NCBI GenBank assembly: GCA_029251375.1
Contig: JAQXDL010000016.1
Location: forward strand, 1-64,000
Direction of reading: 5' to 3'
DNA: 64,000 nt
DNA from: Pseudomonadales bacterium
GTDB lineage: Bacteria; Pseudomonadota; Gammaproteobacteria; Pseudomonadales; Azotimanducaceae
In this document: positions 27,662 to 37,186 of the stretch, one piece after another
How positions within the stretch are numbered: the stretch's first letter is position 1
How the letters are laid out: every line of letters starts with the position of its first letter
Translations under genes and position numbers: made by a program
Notes under the pieces: model-generated
What the model saw: the letters and a program-made list of their open reading frames with translations, nothing else
What the model was told of the DNA's origin: nothing
Databases searched by the model: none

Positions 27662-27961
27662 ATGAAAAATATGTTGATGAGATATGTAGCGCCATGTTTG
27701 GTCGTCGCGGTTGGCGTTGGTACTTTTTCCTTATTGGATATTGCAAAACCCAAGCCTGAAAAAAAGCTTGAGCAACCACGACCCTTAAGTGTTTATGTTG
27801 AGCCGACAGAACGTGTTCGCGTAGCTCTAAATGTTCAGGCTGAAGGCGAAGTGCGGGCGAAGGTCAAGGTTAAGCTAGTCGCTCAAATAGAGGGGCGCAT
27901 TAGCGCTGTTTCGCCTGAATTTACTGAGGGCGGTCATAGAAGCCGGTGTAAACCGGTTTAG
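27662..27961 (+). pseudogene. RND efflux membrane-fusion protein, truncated N-terminus
   Basis: 99 codons. The start is a normal periplasmic adaptor (HlyD/AcrA type) N-terminus: membrane anchor (YVAPCLVVAVGVGTFSLLDI), Pro/Lys-rich linker, then PLSVYVEPTERVRVALNVQA and VKLVAQIEGRISAVSPEFTE, the beta-barrel/lipoyl entry that in family members continues with about 250 more residues. Here it breaks after TEGG at about 27930 and runs into the C-terminus of an RND permease in another frame. A deletion of several kilobases between adaptor and permease genes explains this. Confidence 0.8.
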
Positions 27962-28223
27962 ACCGATCATGCTGACAACCGTCACCACATTTATCGGACT
28001 ACTGCCAATTATGATGGAGCGCTCTACCGATGCTCAATTTTTAAAGCCGGCGGTGATTTCACTGGCCTTTGGTGTGCTGTTTGCCCTGTTCGTGACATTG
28101 TTCCTTGTGCCCGCTTTGTATTGCATCGGTGAGGATCTAAAAAAAGCATTGGGCGGATTGAAACAATTCATGCGGGTAAAATTGCAAAACTACTTAGGGC
28201 CAAGAGATATTGTTGGATCTTGA
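27930..28223 (+). pseudogene. RND efflux permease, C-terminal remnant
   Basis: About 97 codons: AVIEAGVNRFRPIMLTTVTT, FIGLLPIMMERSTDAQFLKP, AVISLAFGVLFALFVTLFLV and PALYCIGEDLKKALGG are the last two membrane segments and tail of an AcrB/HAE1-type permease, ending with a natural stop at 28223. Family members have about 1030 residues, so over 90% is absent. The remnant begins exactly where the adaptor fragment stops making sense and is in the +1 frame relative to it. Translation from the internal ATG 27969 is conceivable but would not give a pump. Confidence 0.85.
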
Positions 28224-28405
28224 GAGGTCGCTGTTTGCAAAGTGGCGCGTAGCCTTCGCCAGATGTTGCCACAACATGGCTAGCCAACCGTGCCGATAGA
28301 AAACAGCTCTATTTCAATAGCAGCCTGACAAGATATGTCTTGAACGTGCTCACTTCAAAGCGCGGAACCCTGTATAGTGCGAGCGATAACTCAACAGGTT
28401 CTGCT

Positions 28406-30574
28406 ATGACCAACCTCACCTATTTCGCTACAGCAGCAAAAGGCATCGAAACGCTACTGCTCGAGGAACTTCGAGGGATGGGGATCTCCGATGTTAAGGA
28501 AACTCGAGCCGGTGTTCATTTCACCGCTGACTTAGAAGCCGCTTATCGTGCCTGCCTTTGGTCGCGTTTAGCGAACAGAATACTGCTGCCTTTGGCCTCA
28601 TTCGATTGTCCCTCGGATGACGAGCTCTATCGCAAAGTCAAAGCATTGGATTGGTCAAAACACATGAGTGTCGATCAGACGCTTGCGATCGATGCGAGTG
28701 TGACCCATTCGAACATGAATCATAGTCAGTTTGCGGCGCAAAGGATGAAGGACGCAGTCGTTGACTATTTTCGAGAGAAGACGGGGGACAGACCTTCAGT
28801 TCAGCCCTCAGAGCCGGACATCCAGCTCAACCTTTATATTAATGACAACAAGGCACAGGTTTATTTAGATCTATCTGGCACAAGCTTGCACGTGCGCGGT
28901 TATCGAAGCCGTGGTTCTGCCGCGCCTTTGAAAGAAAATCTTGCCGCTGCGATTCTGTATCGGGCAGATTGGCCGAGGATTGCCAAGCAAGGTGGCGCAT
29001 TTGTCGACTTTATGTGTGGCTCAGGCACTCTGCCAATTGAAGCTGCATTGATGGCTTGCGACATTGCGCCAGGTATCGATCGAGACTACTACGGTATGTT
29101 TGGTTGGGCCCAACATGACGCCGAGCTTTGGCAGCGGTTGAAGAAAGAAGCGAATGAAAGAAGGGCTGAAGGATTGAAACTTGCGCCGAAGATAATGGGT
29201 TTTGATCATCACCCGTCGACCCTAGAGCGAACCAGTCAACATGTCGCTCAGGCAGGGTTACAAAAAGTCATTAAGATTGAACATCAGGATGTGTTTGAAT
29301 TTTCAGCCGAGGTACCGGAAAACGGTCTAGTTGTTATTAACCCTCCTTATGGCCACCGTCTTGGCAAAGGCGAGGATCTAACGCCGCTTTATCATCAAAT
29401 TGGTCAAGTATTGATAAAACGTTTTGAAGGTTGGCAAGCATCGGTATTCACCGATGACAAAGACAAGGGTAAATTGATTGGTATTAGGGCTAAAAAAATC
29501 CATTCACTTTTTAACGGCGCCTTGCCTTGTAAATTACTCCATTTCGATATTGTGCCCGCCAATGTCATGCAGAGTTATCGGTTGCCAAGACTAATATCTC
29601 AGCAGGAATTGAGCGAAAGCGCGCTGGGATTCCTAAACAGACTGAAAAAGAACCTGAAGAAAACTGAACGTTGGGCAAAGCGTCAGGAGGTCAGTTGTTT
29701 TCGCGTCTATGATGCAGATTTGCCAGACTATGCTGTAGCGATAGATCTTTATACAGATGCCGAAACCGCGAAGCAATGGTTGAATATTCAGGAGTATGAG
29801 GCGCCCAAGACGATTGACCCAGATAAAGCTAAGTTGCGCCTTCGTGAAGCAGTCAGTGTTGCGAAATTGGTTTTTGATGTGCCAGACGAGCAGCTGTATT
29901 TGAAAAGCCGTCGCCGTCAACGAGGCGATGCGCAATACGAAAAACTGGCCGAGGAGCGGGTCTATCATCAAGTAGAAGAGGGCGCCTGCCATTTTTTGGT
30001 GAACTTCGAGGATTATCTGGATACGGGTTTGTTCTTAGACCATAGACCTCTAAGGCTGCGTATTGGCCAGGAGTCTAATAACAAAGCTATCTTGAACTTG
30101 TTTGCATATACGGGCACTGCGACTGTGCATGCAGCTGTCGGCGGTGCAAGTCGTAGCTTGACCATCGACATGTCCAATACCTACATCGATTGGGCTACGC
30201 GTAATATGGATCTAAATGCTATTAATGATCCAGCGCATCGCTTTCTTCAAGCTGATTGCATTGCTTGGCTGGAAAACCCAACTGAGAAAGACAAGTTCGA
30301 TATCATCTTTCTTGATCCTCCAAGCTTTTCTAATTCCAAGCGAATGCAGAATGTATTTGATGTTCAAGAAGATCATGCGAAGCTCATTCGTCAAGCGATG
30401 GAATTGTTGACGCCGGATGGCGTGCTTTTCTTTTCAAATAATCTTCGACGATTCAAACTCGCCAATACCGAACTGGACGAGTTCGACGTCGCGGATATCA
30501 CCGATCAAACGATTCCCGCTGATTTTCGTCAGCGTAAGCACATTCATCGATGTTGGGAAATTAGGTTTCGCTAA
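28406..30574 (+). CDS. rlmKL: Bifunctional 23S rRNA m2G2445/m7G2069 methyltransferase
   Basis: 722 residues from ATG 28406, close to the 702 of the E. coli enzyme; an open frame runs back to 28340 but the family starts with TYFATAAKGIETLLLEEL. THUMP domain (about 50-165), RlmL methyltransferase with FMCGSGTLPIEAALMACDIA and the catalytic INPPYGHRLG, then the RlmK half with NLFAYTGTATVHAAVGGA (SAM-binding) and FLDPPSFSNSKRM. It methylates G2445 and G2069 of 23S rRNA during 50S assembly. Confidence 0.97.
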   Translation: MTNLTYFATAAKGIETLLLEELRGMGISDVKETRAGVHFTADLEAAYRACLWSRLANRILLPLASFDCPSDDELYRKVKALDWSKHMSVDQTLAIDASVTHSNMNHSQFAAQRMKDAVVDYFREKTGDRPSVQPSEPDIQLNLYINDNKAQVYLDLSGTSLHVRGYRSRGSAAPLKENLAAAILYRADWPRIAKQGGAFVDFMCGSGTLPIEAALMACDIAPGIDRDYYGMFGWAQHDAELWQRLKKEANERRAEGLKLAPKIMGFDHHPSTLERTSQHVAQAGLQKVIKIEHQDVFEFSAEVPENGLVVINPPYGHRLGKGEDLTPLYHQIGQVLIKRFEGWQASVFTDDKDKGKLIGIRAKKIHSLFNGALPCKLLHFDIVPANVMQSYRLPRLISQQELSESALGFLNRLKKNLKKTERWAKRQEVSCFRVYDADLPDYAVAIDLYTDAETAKQWLNIQEYEAPKTIDPDKAKLRLREAVSVAKLVFDVPDEQLYLKSRRRQRGDAQYEKLAEERVYHQVEEGACHFLVNFEDYLDTGLFLDHRPLRLRIGQESNNKAILNLFAYTGTATVHAAVGGASRSLTIDMSNTYIDWATRNMDLNAINDPAHRFLQADCIAWLENPTEKDKFDIIFLDPPSFSNSKRMQNVFDVQEDHAKLIRQAMELLTPDGVLFFSNNLRRFKLANTELDEFDVADITDQTIPADFRQRKHIHRCWEIRFR

Positions 30575-30834
30575 CAGCGCGCATCAGTTGCAGTGTTTTT
30601 GATCTTTTGCATCACTGCTTTTTATTGCAAAGCTCGGCAGAATTAGTGTGAATAATGGAAGTAGCTTTTTTACTTCTATTACTTGCTATTCTCGAAAATC
30701 GGCTTAGTATTGCGCGCAAATATTGCCTTACAATTGACGTCAACGTAAAAACTCAGTCCGGCGTTGAGCCTCGCAAAGTAGGCAGATAAAGTACAACAAA
30801 TATGCTTACGAAATCAGGGTTCCATTAACCATTT

Positions 30835-31029
30835 ATGAATAACATCTATCATCAATCCATTCGCGTTTTGTCTAGCGGACCAATAACTGGTCTCACAGGA
30901 CAGTTGCGTCCGCAGTTGGTGGAAATGATCGTAGATTCGATTGTGGCATCGAGTGCTTCAACAAATGAAGCCGTAAGCAGGGATAGAGATTTATCCAAAG
31001 ACGCAGCAGACCAGCACAGAATAACCTAA
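30835..31029 (+). CDS. Small hypothetical ORF before a strong terminator
   Basis: 64 codons starting ATG 30835, without a clear ribosome binding site. The product begins NNIYHQSIRVLSSGPITGLT, has a hydrophobic helix (LVEMIVDSIVASSAS) and ends in a charged tail. I recognise no family. The 577-nt interval between rlmKL and the ABC genes ends in a strong intrinsic terminator at 31082-31123, so something in it is transcribed: either this small protein or a small RNA. Confidence 0.3.
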   Translation: MNNIYHQSIRVLSSGPITGLTGQLRPQLVEMIVDSIVASSASTNEAVSRDRDLSKDAADQHRIT

Positions 31030-31081
31030 CGAATAATGACAATTCGGAAGGTTGAAGTTAACAGCCCTCCGGATAAGAACT

Positions 31082-31123
31082 AAAAACCCCGGCAGGCTAG
31101 AAATAGTACCGGGGTTTTTTTTT
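31082..31123 (+). terminator. Strong intrinsic terminator
   Basis: Stem AAAAACCCCGG (31082-31092) pairs with CCGGGGTTTTT (31109-31119) around a 16-nt loop, and the run of T continues to 31123 (nine T). It ends the transcript arriving from rlmKL or from the small ORF and separates it from the ABC exporter genes. Confidence 0.9.
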
Positions 31124-31151
31124 GCCCCGAATAAAGGTAAAAGGGCGTTAA

Positions 31152-33020
31152 ATGTTTGACCTCGCAATATTCGGTAATCCAGTAAGACTCAAGCGGGAAT
31201 TCCTCGAGATCACAGAAGTGAGTGATCAGAAGATGGGACCTGAATTACAGGCTGAATTTGATCATATCAAGGAAGAGAACCCAGAAATTCTGATGGGTGG
31301 GAATTTTTGGTGGGACTTTGTTCGGACCTACAAAGTTCATCTTTCGTTTTTGACCTTCGGGCGAGCAGTGCTAGCAATATTGCTGTTGGTTGCTGTACTT
31401 GCAAGCGAGGCAATACTTAATGATAAAAATAGTCTAACAGCTGCATTCGGGTTTCTTGGCTTCTATGCTGTAGTTCAGATCGTTATGAAGGTTGTGAATG
31501 CCTGGACGGCGCTTTTTCAGAGCCAGATCTTCGTTAATGTACGTACCTTTATTACGCTTCGTGTGAACGTAAAACTGTTGAATATGGGGCAACTGTCTTC
31601 CAATGATTTTTCGACGGGTAACCTAAAAACCCTAATTTCTTCTGATGTTTACCGTGTGGGTGAATTCATTCATGGGGTTGCTCGTAATGGCCTGCCTTGC
31701 TTGCTGGGGTTGGTGATTCTTGGGCCCGTCATTGTCTACAACATGGGCTGGCCTGGCGTCATCGCTATGGCGGTAGCCTTCGGTGCGATGCCGTTGAGCT
31801 TTTTGCTCGGCAAGTACGTTCATACTAAAGAGAATCTCATTAAGAAAGAAGAGGATGATCTGTCGACCATTATTGGAGAATGGGTCGCGAACGTGCGATT
31901 GCTGCGTTTTCTTGGTTGGGAATCACTGATGAGAACCCGAGTTGCTGCACATGTTAGGCGGTTGGTCATTGAGGCGACAAAACAACACGGTATTAACCTG
32001 ATTAACTTTGGTGTCAGCGTGACCTGGTGGCTTTTCCCGATTGTCGCACTCATATGGGCGAACGAGGTAATGGGTACTCAAGATGATTTAGTTACCCTAT
32101 TTGCCAGTATATGGATGCTAAATCACATCACGCTCTACATACGTTGGTTGCCAGATATTTTTATCAGTTACGCATCGGCATCGGCATGTGTAAACCGTAT
32201 AAATCGACTGTTTCTTCATAGGGATATTAGTGATGATTTGATACCGGCAACGCAAATCGATTTAAGCCTTGCCGTACCTATAAGGCTGCATGTAAAGAAT
32301 GTTTCCTATTGTTACGAGGGTACGCAGCGAGATGTTTTGAAGAATATTTCTCTGGTTATAGATCTTAGCCAACGCTTGAGTTTGATCGGTAGTGTCGGCG
32401 CAGGTAAGTCTACTTTGTTAAAGCTTCTTTGTGCGGAAATGAAGCCTAGTAAGGGCCAAATAGAAGTTGAATTTGATACGGGTTATCAAACCGATTTGTG
32501 GCGTGAAGATGTTTATAAGCACTTTAGGGGTTTTATTGGCTATATGCCTCAAGAGGCCTATCTGTCGAATACGACGTTAGGGATCAATGTGGCGCTTGAT
32601 ACAGGTCACACAGATTCGGATGTGATGCGTGCGATTCAGATGGCTGAGCTTGAAGCAGACATCGGTCATTGGGAGCGAGGATTACTCGAAGAGGTTGGTG
32701 AAACCGGCGTTAACCTTTCTGGCGGCCAGAAACAAAGGGTTAATTTGGCGCGAGCGCTCTATTCGGGTCGTGACTATCTGGTACTTGATGATCCGCTTAG
32801 TGCTGTCGATAGCGACACCGAAGCAAGTTTGATGCTGACCCTTTGTGAAGTGCCACAAGGCTTTCTTTTATGTAGTCACAGACTGACGGAACTAAAACAG
32901 ACAGACCGACTTCTTGTTATGGAAGACGGCCAAATTATTGAAGATGGAAAGCCGCTTGAGTTAATGCAAAACCCCTATTCGGAGTTTAGCAAACAACTTC
33001 AAGCAGGGGAGGTGGCATAA
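31152..33020 (+). CDS. ABC exporter half-transporter, subunit 1 (degenerate-site NBD)
   Basis: 622 residues: N-terminal cytoplasmic region, six membrane helices (about 60-330) and one nucleotide-binding domain. Walker A GSVGAGKST (Lys419), Q-loop YMPQEAYLSN, canonical signature LSGGQKQR, Walker B YLVLDDPLSAVD where Asp547 stands in place of the catalytic Glu, and His of the H-loop in CSHRL. LDDPLSAVD is the pattern of NBD1 in MRP/ABCC proteins. Its TAA overlaps the ATG of the second subunit by one base, so the two are translated together and very likely form a heterodimer. The substrate is unknown. Confidence 0.92.
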   Translation: MFDLAIFGNPVRLKREFLEITEVSDQKMGPELQAEFDHIKEENPEILMGGNFWWDFVRTYKVHLSFLTFGRAVLAILLLVAVLASEAILNDKNSLTAAFGFLGFYAVVQIVMKVVNAWTALFQSQIFVNVRTFITLRVNVKLLNMGQLSSNDFSTGNLKTLISSDVYRVGEFIHGVARNGLPCLLGLVILGPVIVYNMGWPGVIAMAVAFGAMPLSFLLGKYVHTKENLIKKEEDDLSTIIGEWVANVRLLRFLGWESLMRTRVAAHVRRLVIEATKQHGINLINFGVSVTWWLFPIVALIWANEVMGTQDDLVTLFASIWMLNHITLYIRWLPDIFISYASASACVNRINRLFLHRDISDDLIPATQIDLSLAVPIRLHVKNVSYCYEGTQRDVLKNISLVIDLSQRLSLIGSVGAGKSTLLKLLCAEMKPSKGQIEVEFDTGYQTDLWREDVYKHFRGFIGYMPQEAYLSNTTLGINVALDTGHTDSDVMRAIQMAELEADIGHWERGLLEEVGETGVNLSGGQKQRVNLARALYSGRDYLVLDDPLSAVDSDTEASLMLTLCEVPQGFLLCSHRLTELKQTDRLLVMEDGQIIEDGKPLELMQNPYSEFSKQLQAGEVA

Positions 33021-34825
33021 TGGAATACAAGAATTTTGTTACAGCGGAAGAGGTCAGCGCTGAACAACAGAATGTCAAAACCTTAACGCGCTTCGTTTCA
33101 TCGTTGACGTTGTTGAGACGTGTGATGTTGCCTACCTTGGTGGTGATTTTATTTGCAGCCGCCACGCCCCCTTACTTTCTTTGGTTGGTTGGCGAAATGG
33201 TTGATTGTTATGGCGCCTCTGGTTGCCAGGTCGTGCACGATGTTTTCGGTTGGGAGATAGTTGTACCTGCGACCTTATCAACGTTGGTGATGATTACGGT
33301 TTTTGCAATGTTTTGCCGAGTTGCGGCCTGGACATCATTTGAGTTGGCTGGCCAATGGTCAACCCAGTCGATTCAATCCGACATGATGGGTTCGATGAGT
33401 CACGTAAGAACAACATTCTTCGACGAAAACCCATCCGGGCGACTGATTAATAGGTTGTTAGGTGACTACAGTATGTTGCGACTAGAAGGTGTGATGTCTG
33501 TCGGTGATACCGTTAATGGGCTGGCGGAAGTCCTTTGTGTTGGCTTGCTTATTATGCTGGCTCACCCGGTCGCTGGCATGTTGATTGTTCCAGTTGTTCT
33601 TATGTATGTGCTTTTGCAGTCCCAACTGGCACCGATGATGAGTCATGCCAGGGAGATTCGCGCGGTTAAGATTGGCGAGGCACTACATCGTGAAACCGAC
33701 CTGATTGAGGGGAGGACAATTTTCAGCTTGTATGGCAAGCAACAAAATCTTCTGAACCGTATTCAGAAAGCCTTTGGTGCGTCCATGAATATACAATTGT
33801 TTTATTGTCGCTTGATGAGCTGGGGTATGTTGTGGATGGGCTTAATATCAGCATTCTATGCCATCGTCGTTTATGGCTTTATCGTATATGGCCTTCACAA
33901 TGAACTGCTAAGCATAACCCTGGCGGCGGTGGTCATCACGGCTGTGTTTAATTTGAATAACATCTTTTTCGGATTAGCTTGGGATATGTCATTTCTAGGG
34001 GAAACAGCATCCCATGCGCGACGGGCGTTTTTTATGATTGATTTACCTCATGAAACAACGCAAGAGTCAGCGGTTAGAGATGTTAGCGCCTGCGAACTCG
34101 ATCGTTTCGCTAGCAGGGAGCTCAGCGGTGATATTGTGTTTAGGGGCTATGGTATGTCCTATCGAGATGACACGCCGTTAATCTTAAATGATCTTTGCGT
34201 CACTATTCCTGCGGGTTTAAAAGTTGGCATCATAGGTCGAACGGGGGCCGGTAAGTCGAGTTTGATGCAGGCACTTTTTCGCATGGTTTACCATCAGCAG
34301 GGTGACATTACGATTGGTGACCAGTCTATCTTTGACATGGATGTCACGTCCCTGCGCAGCCAGTTTGGCGTTGTGCCACAAGATCCATATCTGTTCATGG
34401 GTACGATTCGATTTAACCTTCAAGGCGATCTGCATGATGTATCGGATGAAACTTTGAACGGTGTGTTAAGAACGGTTGGCCTTAAGATGGATCTAGATGC
34501 GCAAGTGCTTGAGGGTGGTAAAGACTATAGTGTTGGCGAGCGTCAGTTACTGTGTTTGGCGAGATTGGTTCTGCTGAACAAGAAGTTTGTTTTAATGGAT
34601 GAGCCAACAAGTTCACTGGATAGACGTTCAGATGAGCACATTCAACGATTACTCCGTAACGAATTGAATGATAAAACTGTCATAACTATTGCGCATCGAT
34701 TGGAAAGTCTCGACCACTACGACTTAATAATCGAAATGGCCAATGGACGTTTGTTGCGGCAGGGCCCGCCGTCAAAAATCATTCCGCTGATTAGAAATAA
34801 ATATTTGGATGAGCAGGTTGGCTAG
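33020..34825 (+). CDS. ABC exporter half-transporter, subunit 2 (consensus catalytic NBD)
   Basis: 601 residues: six membrane helices (about 30-320) with the exporter coupling-helix pattern FFDENPSGRLINRLLGDYSM, then an NBD with Walker A GRTGAGKSS (Lys412), Q-loop GVVPQDPYLFMG, a modified signature YSVGERQLLCLARL instead of LSGGQ, Walker B FVLMDEPTSSLD with catalytic Glu528, and H-loop IAHRL. The altered signature resembles NBD2 of MRP/ABCC transporters (SVGQRQLLCLAR). Paired with subunit 1 this gives one degenerate and one consensus ATP site. Confidence 0.92.
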   Translation: MEYKNFVTAEEVSAEQQNVKTLTRFVSSLTLLRRVMLPTLVVILFAAATPPYFLWLVGEMVDCYGASGCQVVHDVFGWEIVVPATLSTLVMITVFAMFCRVAAWTSFELAGQWSTQSIQSDMMGSMSHVRTTFFDENPSGRLINRLLGDYSMLRLEGVMSVGDTVNGLAEVLCVGLLIMLAHPVAGMLIVPVVLMYVLLQSQLAPMMSHAREIRAVKIGEALHRETDLIEGRTIFSLYGKQQNLLNRIQKAFGASMNIQLFYCRLMSWGMLWMGLISAFYAIVVYGFIVYGLHNELLSITLAAVVITAVFNLNNIFFGLAWDMSFLGETASHARRAFFMIDLPHETTQESAVRDVSACELDRFASRELSGDIVFRGYGMSYRDDTPLILNDLCVTIPAGLKVGIIGRTGAGKSSLMQALFRMVYHQQGDITIGDQSIFDMDVTSLRSQFGVVPQDPYLFMGTIRFNLQGDLHDVSDETLNGVLRTVGLKMDLDAQVLEGGKDYSVGERQLLCLARLVLLNKKFVLMDEPTSSLDRRSDEHIQRLLRNELNDKTVITIAHRLESLDHYDLIIEMANGRLLRQGPPSKIIPLIRNKYLDEQVG

Positions 34826-34842
34826 TTAGAGGTGTATTTATA

Positions 34843-34869
34843 GCGATATCTGAGTTTGTCAGATATCGC
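34843..34869. terminator. Perfect 11-bp hairpin between convergent genes
   Basis: GCGATATCTGA-GTTTG-TCAGATATCGC, a perfect 11-bp stem with a 5-nt loop, lies between the convergent stops of the ABC subunit 2 gene (34825) and asnS (34942). It lacks a long T run on either side (CCCTCTTTC on the plus side), so it may be a bidirectional or RNA-stabilising 3' end rather than a textbook terminator. Confidence 0.6.
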
Positions 34870-34941
34870 CCTCTTTCACGTTGATGTGTTTGTTAACAAT
34901 GTTAATTTCACCGGCTGACATTTGTCTCGAGCCCAGTCAAT

Positions 34942-36336
34942 CTAGAAATGAGCACTGCCTGGTGTTCTTGGGAAGGGAATGACGTCGCGGATATTCTCCA
35001 TCCCCGTCACGTAGTTCAATAGTCGCTCGAAGCCGAGCCCAAAGCCGGCGTGTGGCACAGTGCCGTATCGGCGTAGGTCACGATACCACCAGAGTTCTTC
35101 CCGCAATGCTGGGTCCATACGTTGATCTAACACATCGAGTCGTTCTTCCCGTTGACTACCACCAATAATTTCACCAATGCCGGGTGCCAACACGTCCATC
35201 GCGGCCACGGTTTTTCCGTCGTCATTGAGACGCATATAGAAAGCCTTAATCTCAGCTGGGTAGTTCATGAGAATAATCGGTCGACCGACATGCTTTTCGG
35301 CCAGAAAACGCTCGTGTTCCGATTGTAGATCCAGTCCCCATTCAACGGGGAATTCGAACTTTTCTTTGGATTTTTTCAGTATCTCGATTGCCTCGCTATA
35401 GTTCATACGCTCAAAATCGTTATCAATGATCGTGCGCATGCGAGTAATAACGTTCTTGTCGATTCGTTGCTCAAAAAAGGCCATGTCGTCTTCTCGTTGA
35501 TCGAGTACTGACTGCATGACGTGGGTGAGCAAATTTTCTGCTAAGTCGGCGTTGTCATTGAGGTCAGCAAAGGCGATTTCGGGCTCAACCATCCAGAATT
35601 CAGCGAGATGGCGACTGGTATTTGAGTTTTCGGCGCGAAAGGTCGGACCAAAAGTGTAAACCTTAGACATGGCGAGGCAGTAGGATTCAACGTTCAATTG
35701 ACCGCTGACCGTTAGAAACGAATCGCCGCCGAAAAAATCCTGACCGTAGTCAACTTGGCCGTTATCACCGATCGGAAGATTGGTTGCGTCAAGTGTGCTG
35801 ACCCGAAACAACTCGCCGGCGCCTTCGCAGTCGCTGGCGGTAATAATGGGTGTATTTATCCAATGAAAATCATTGTTAAAGAAGTAATTATGAATTGAAT
35901 TGGCAAGGGTCGTACGAACCCGGGTGATAGCGCCGAAAGTGTTGGTGCGTGGGCGCAGATGTGCAACGGAACGTAGGTACTCGAACGTGTGACGTTTTTT
36001 TGCGATGGGGTAGGTTTCAGGTTCATCAACCCAGCCGATGACTTCAACACGCGTCGCATGAATCTCTACGCTTTGACCTTTGCCCTGAGACTCAACCAAT
36101 TCACCTTCAACAATCACCGCCGCGCCTGTGGAGATTTTAAGCACCTCGTCTTCATAGTTGTCGAGTTCACTCGGTACAACCGCCTGGATTGCGTCAAAAC
36201 AGGTGCCGTCGTGAATGGCGATGAACGAAATGCCGGCTTTAGAGTCGCGCTTGCTGCGTACCCAGCCTTTCACAGTCACCGCAGTACCAACACTGGTTGT
36301 GCCGGATAGAAGAGATGATATGGTCGATTTTGTCAT
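34942..36336 (-). CDS. asnS: Asparaginyl-tRNA synthetase
   Basis: 464 residues (E. coli 466). Class IIb synthetase: N-terminal OB fold ([20 protein letters not shown]), motif 2 region [20 protein letters not shown], and motif 3 [20 protein letters not shown], ending in [12 protein letters not shown], the usual AsnRS C-terminus. It charges tRNA-Asn with asparagine. It is transcribed alone, divergently from the MBL-fold gene. Confidence 0.98.
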   Translation of the reverse strand: MTKSTISSLLSGTTSVGTAVTVKGWVRSKRDSKAGISFIAIHDGTCFDAIQAVVPSELDNYEDEVLKISTGAAVIVEGELVESQGKGQSVEIHATRVEVIGWVDEPETYPIAKKRHTFEYLRSVAHLRPRTNTFGAITRVRTTLANSIHNYFFNNDFHWINTPIITASDCEGAGELFRVSTLDATNLPIGDNGQVDYGQDFFGGDSFLTVSGQLNVESYCLAMSKVYTFGPTFRAENSNTSRHLAEFWMVEPEIAFADLNDNADLAENLLTHVMQSVLDQREDDMAFFEQRIDKNVITRMRTIIDNDFERMNYSEAIEILKKSKEKFEFPVEWGLDLQSEHERFLAEKHVGRPIILMNYPAEIKAFYMRLNDDGKTVAAMDVLAPGIGEIIGGSQREERLDVLDQRMDPALREELWWYRDLRRYGTVPHAGFGLGFERLLNYVTGMENIRDVIPFPRTPGSAHF

Positions 36337-36427
36337 GGTGCCTGCTCCGCAGCTGCCGATGTATTGAGGCTATGATAGCAAAACTTCACAATTCAATGAT
36401 GGTAGTATTCGAGCAAATACAAAATAA

Positions 36428-37123
36428 ATGAGGTCTGTAGCCAAGGTGGATAACGAACTAATACTAGAGCAAATTCAAATTGGTCCGATGGAGAACTTTA
36501 CCTATCTGATTGGATCCCGTAGCAGCATGGAAGTGACCGTGGTGGATCCGGCTTGGGATATCGCTGGCTTGATGAATCTAGCCAATGAGCGCGGCTATAA
36601 AGTGACTTCGGCCCTTATCACTCATTACCATCCCGATCATTGCGGCGGCTCTTTTGGCAGCAAGACCGTGCAAGGTGTTGCTGAATTGCTGGAAACGAAC
36701 CCTGTTAAATCTTATGTTCATAAGCTGGAAGCCGAAGGGGTGAAAAAGGTGACGGGTATTTCAGATAGCGACATCGTTAAGGTTGAGTCGGGCGACAAAC
36801 TGAAAATTGGCGATATAGAGGTTGAGTTCTTGCACACTCCGGGACACACCCCGGGTTCCCAATGCTTCCGCATTAAAAACACCCTTGTGTCCGGAGACAC
36901 ATTGTTTATAAGTGGCTGCGGGCGTGTCGATCTGCCTGGTTCGAATTCTGAAGATATGTATCGCAGTATTCAAAAACTAGCTTCGCTGCCAGATGAAACC
37001 GTTCTTTTGCCCGGCCATAACTACTCCGAGGTACCTAATGCGACCTTGGCTGAGGTTAAGAGAACAAATGTTCATATGCGTATTAAAGACATTGAAAGTT
37101 GGAAGATGATGATGGGGGACTAG
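36428..37123 (+). CDS. MBL-fold hydrolase (glyoxalase II-like)
   Basis: 231 residues with the metallo-beta-lactamase metal motif THYHPDHCGG (His66, His68, Asp70, His71), the second histidine in LHTPGHTPGSQCF, Asp in VSGDTLFISGCGRVDLPGS and the last histidine in VLLPGHNY. The layout matches hydroxyacylglutathione hydrolase-like and persulfide dioxygenase-like enzymes; an insertion of about 25 residues after the metal motif (FGSKTVQGVAELLETNPVKS) is unusual. A thioester or glutathione conjugate substrate is plausible. The SMP-30 gene follows 63 nt downstream. Confidence 0.88.
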   Translation: MRSVAKVDNELILEQIQIGPMENFTYLIGSRSSMEVTVVDPAWDIAGLMNLANERGYKVTSALITHYHPDHCGGSFGSKTVQGVAELLETNPVKSYVHKLEAEGVKKVTGISDSDIVKVESGDKLKIGDIEVEFLHTPGHTPGSQCFRIKNTLVSGDTLFISGCGRVDLPGSNSEDMYRSIQKLASLPDETVLLPGHNYSEVPNATLAEVKRTNVHMRIKDIESWKMMMGD

Positions 37124-37186
37124 CTGCTTTCGTCTAATAGATTGTTCGAGATCAAGCATCATTGTAAAAATAAAGGGGGTAACGAC

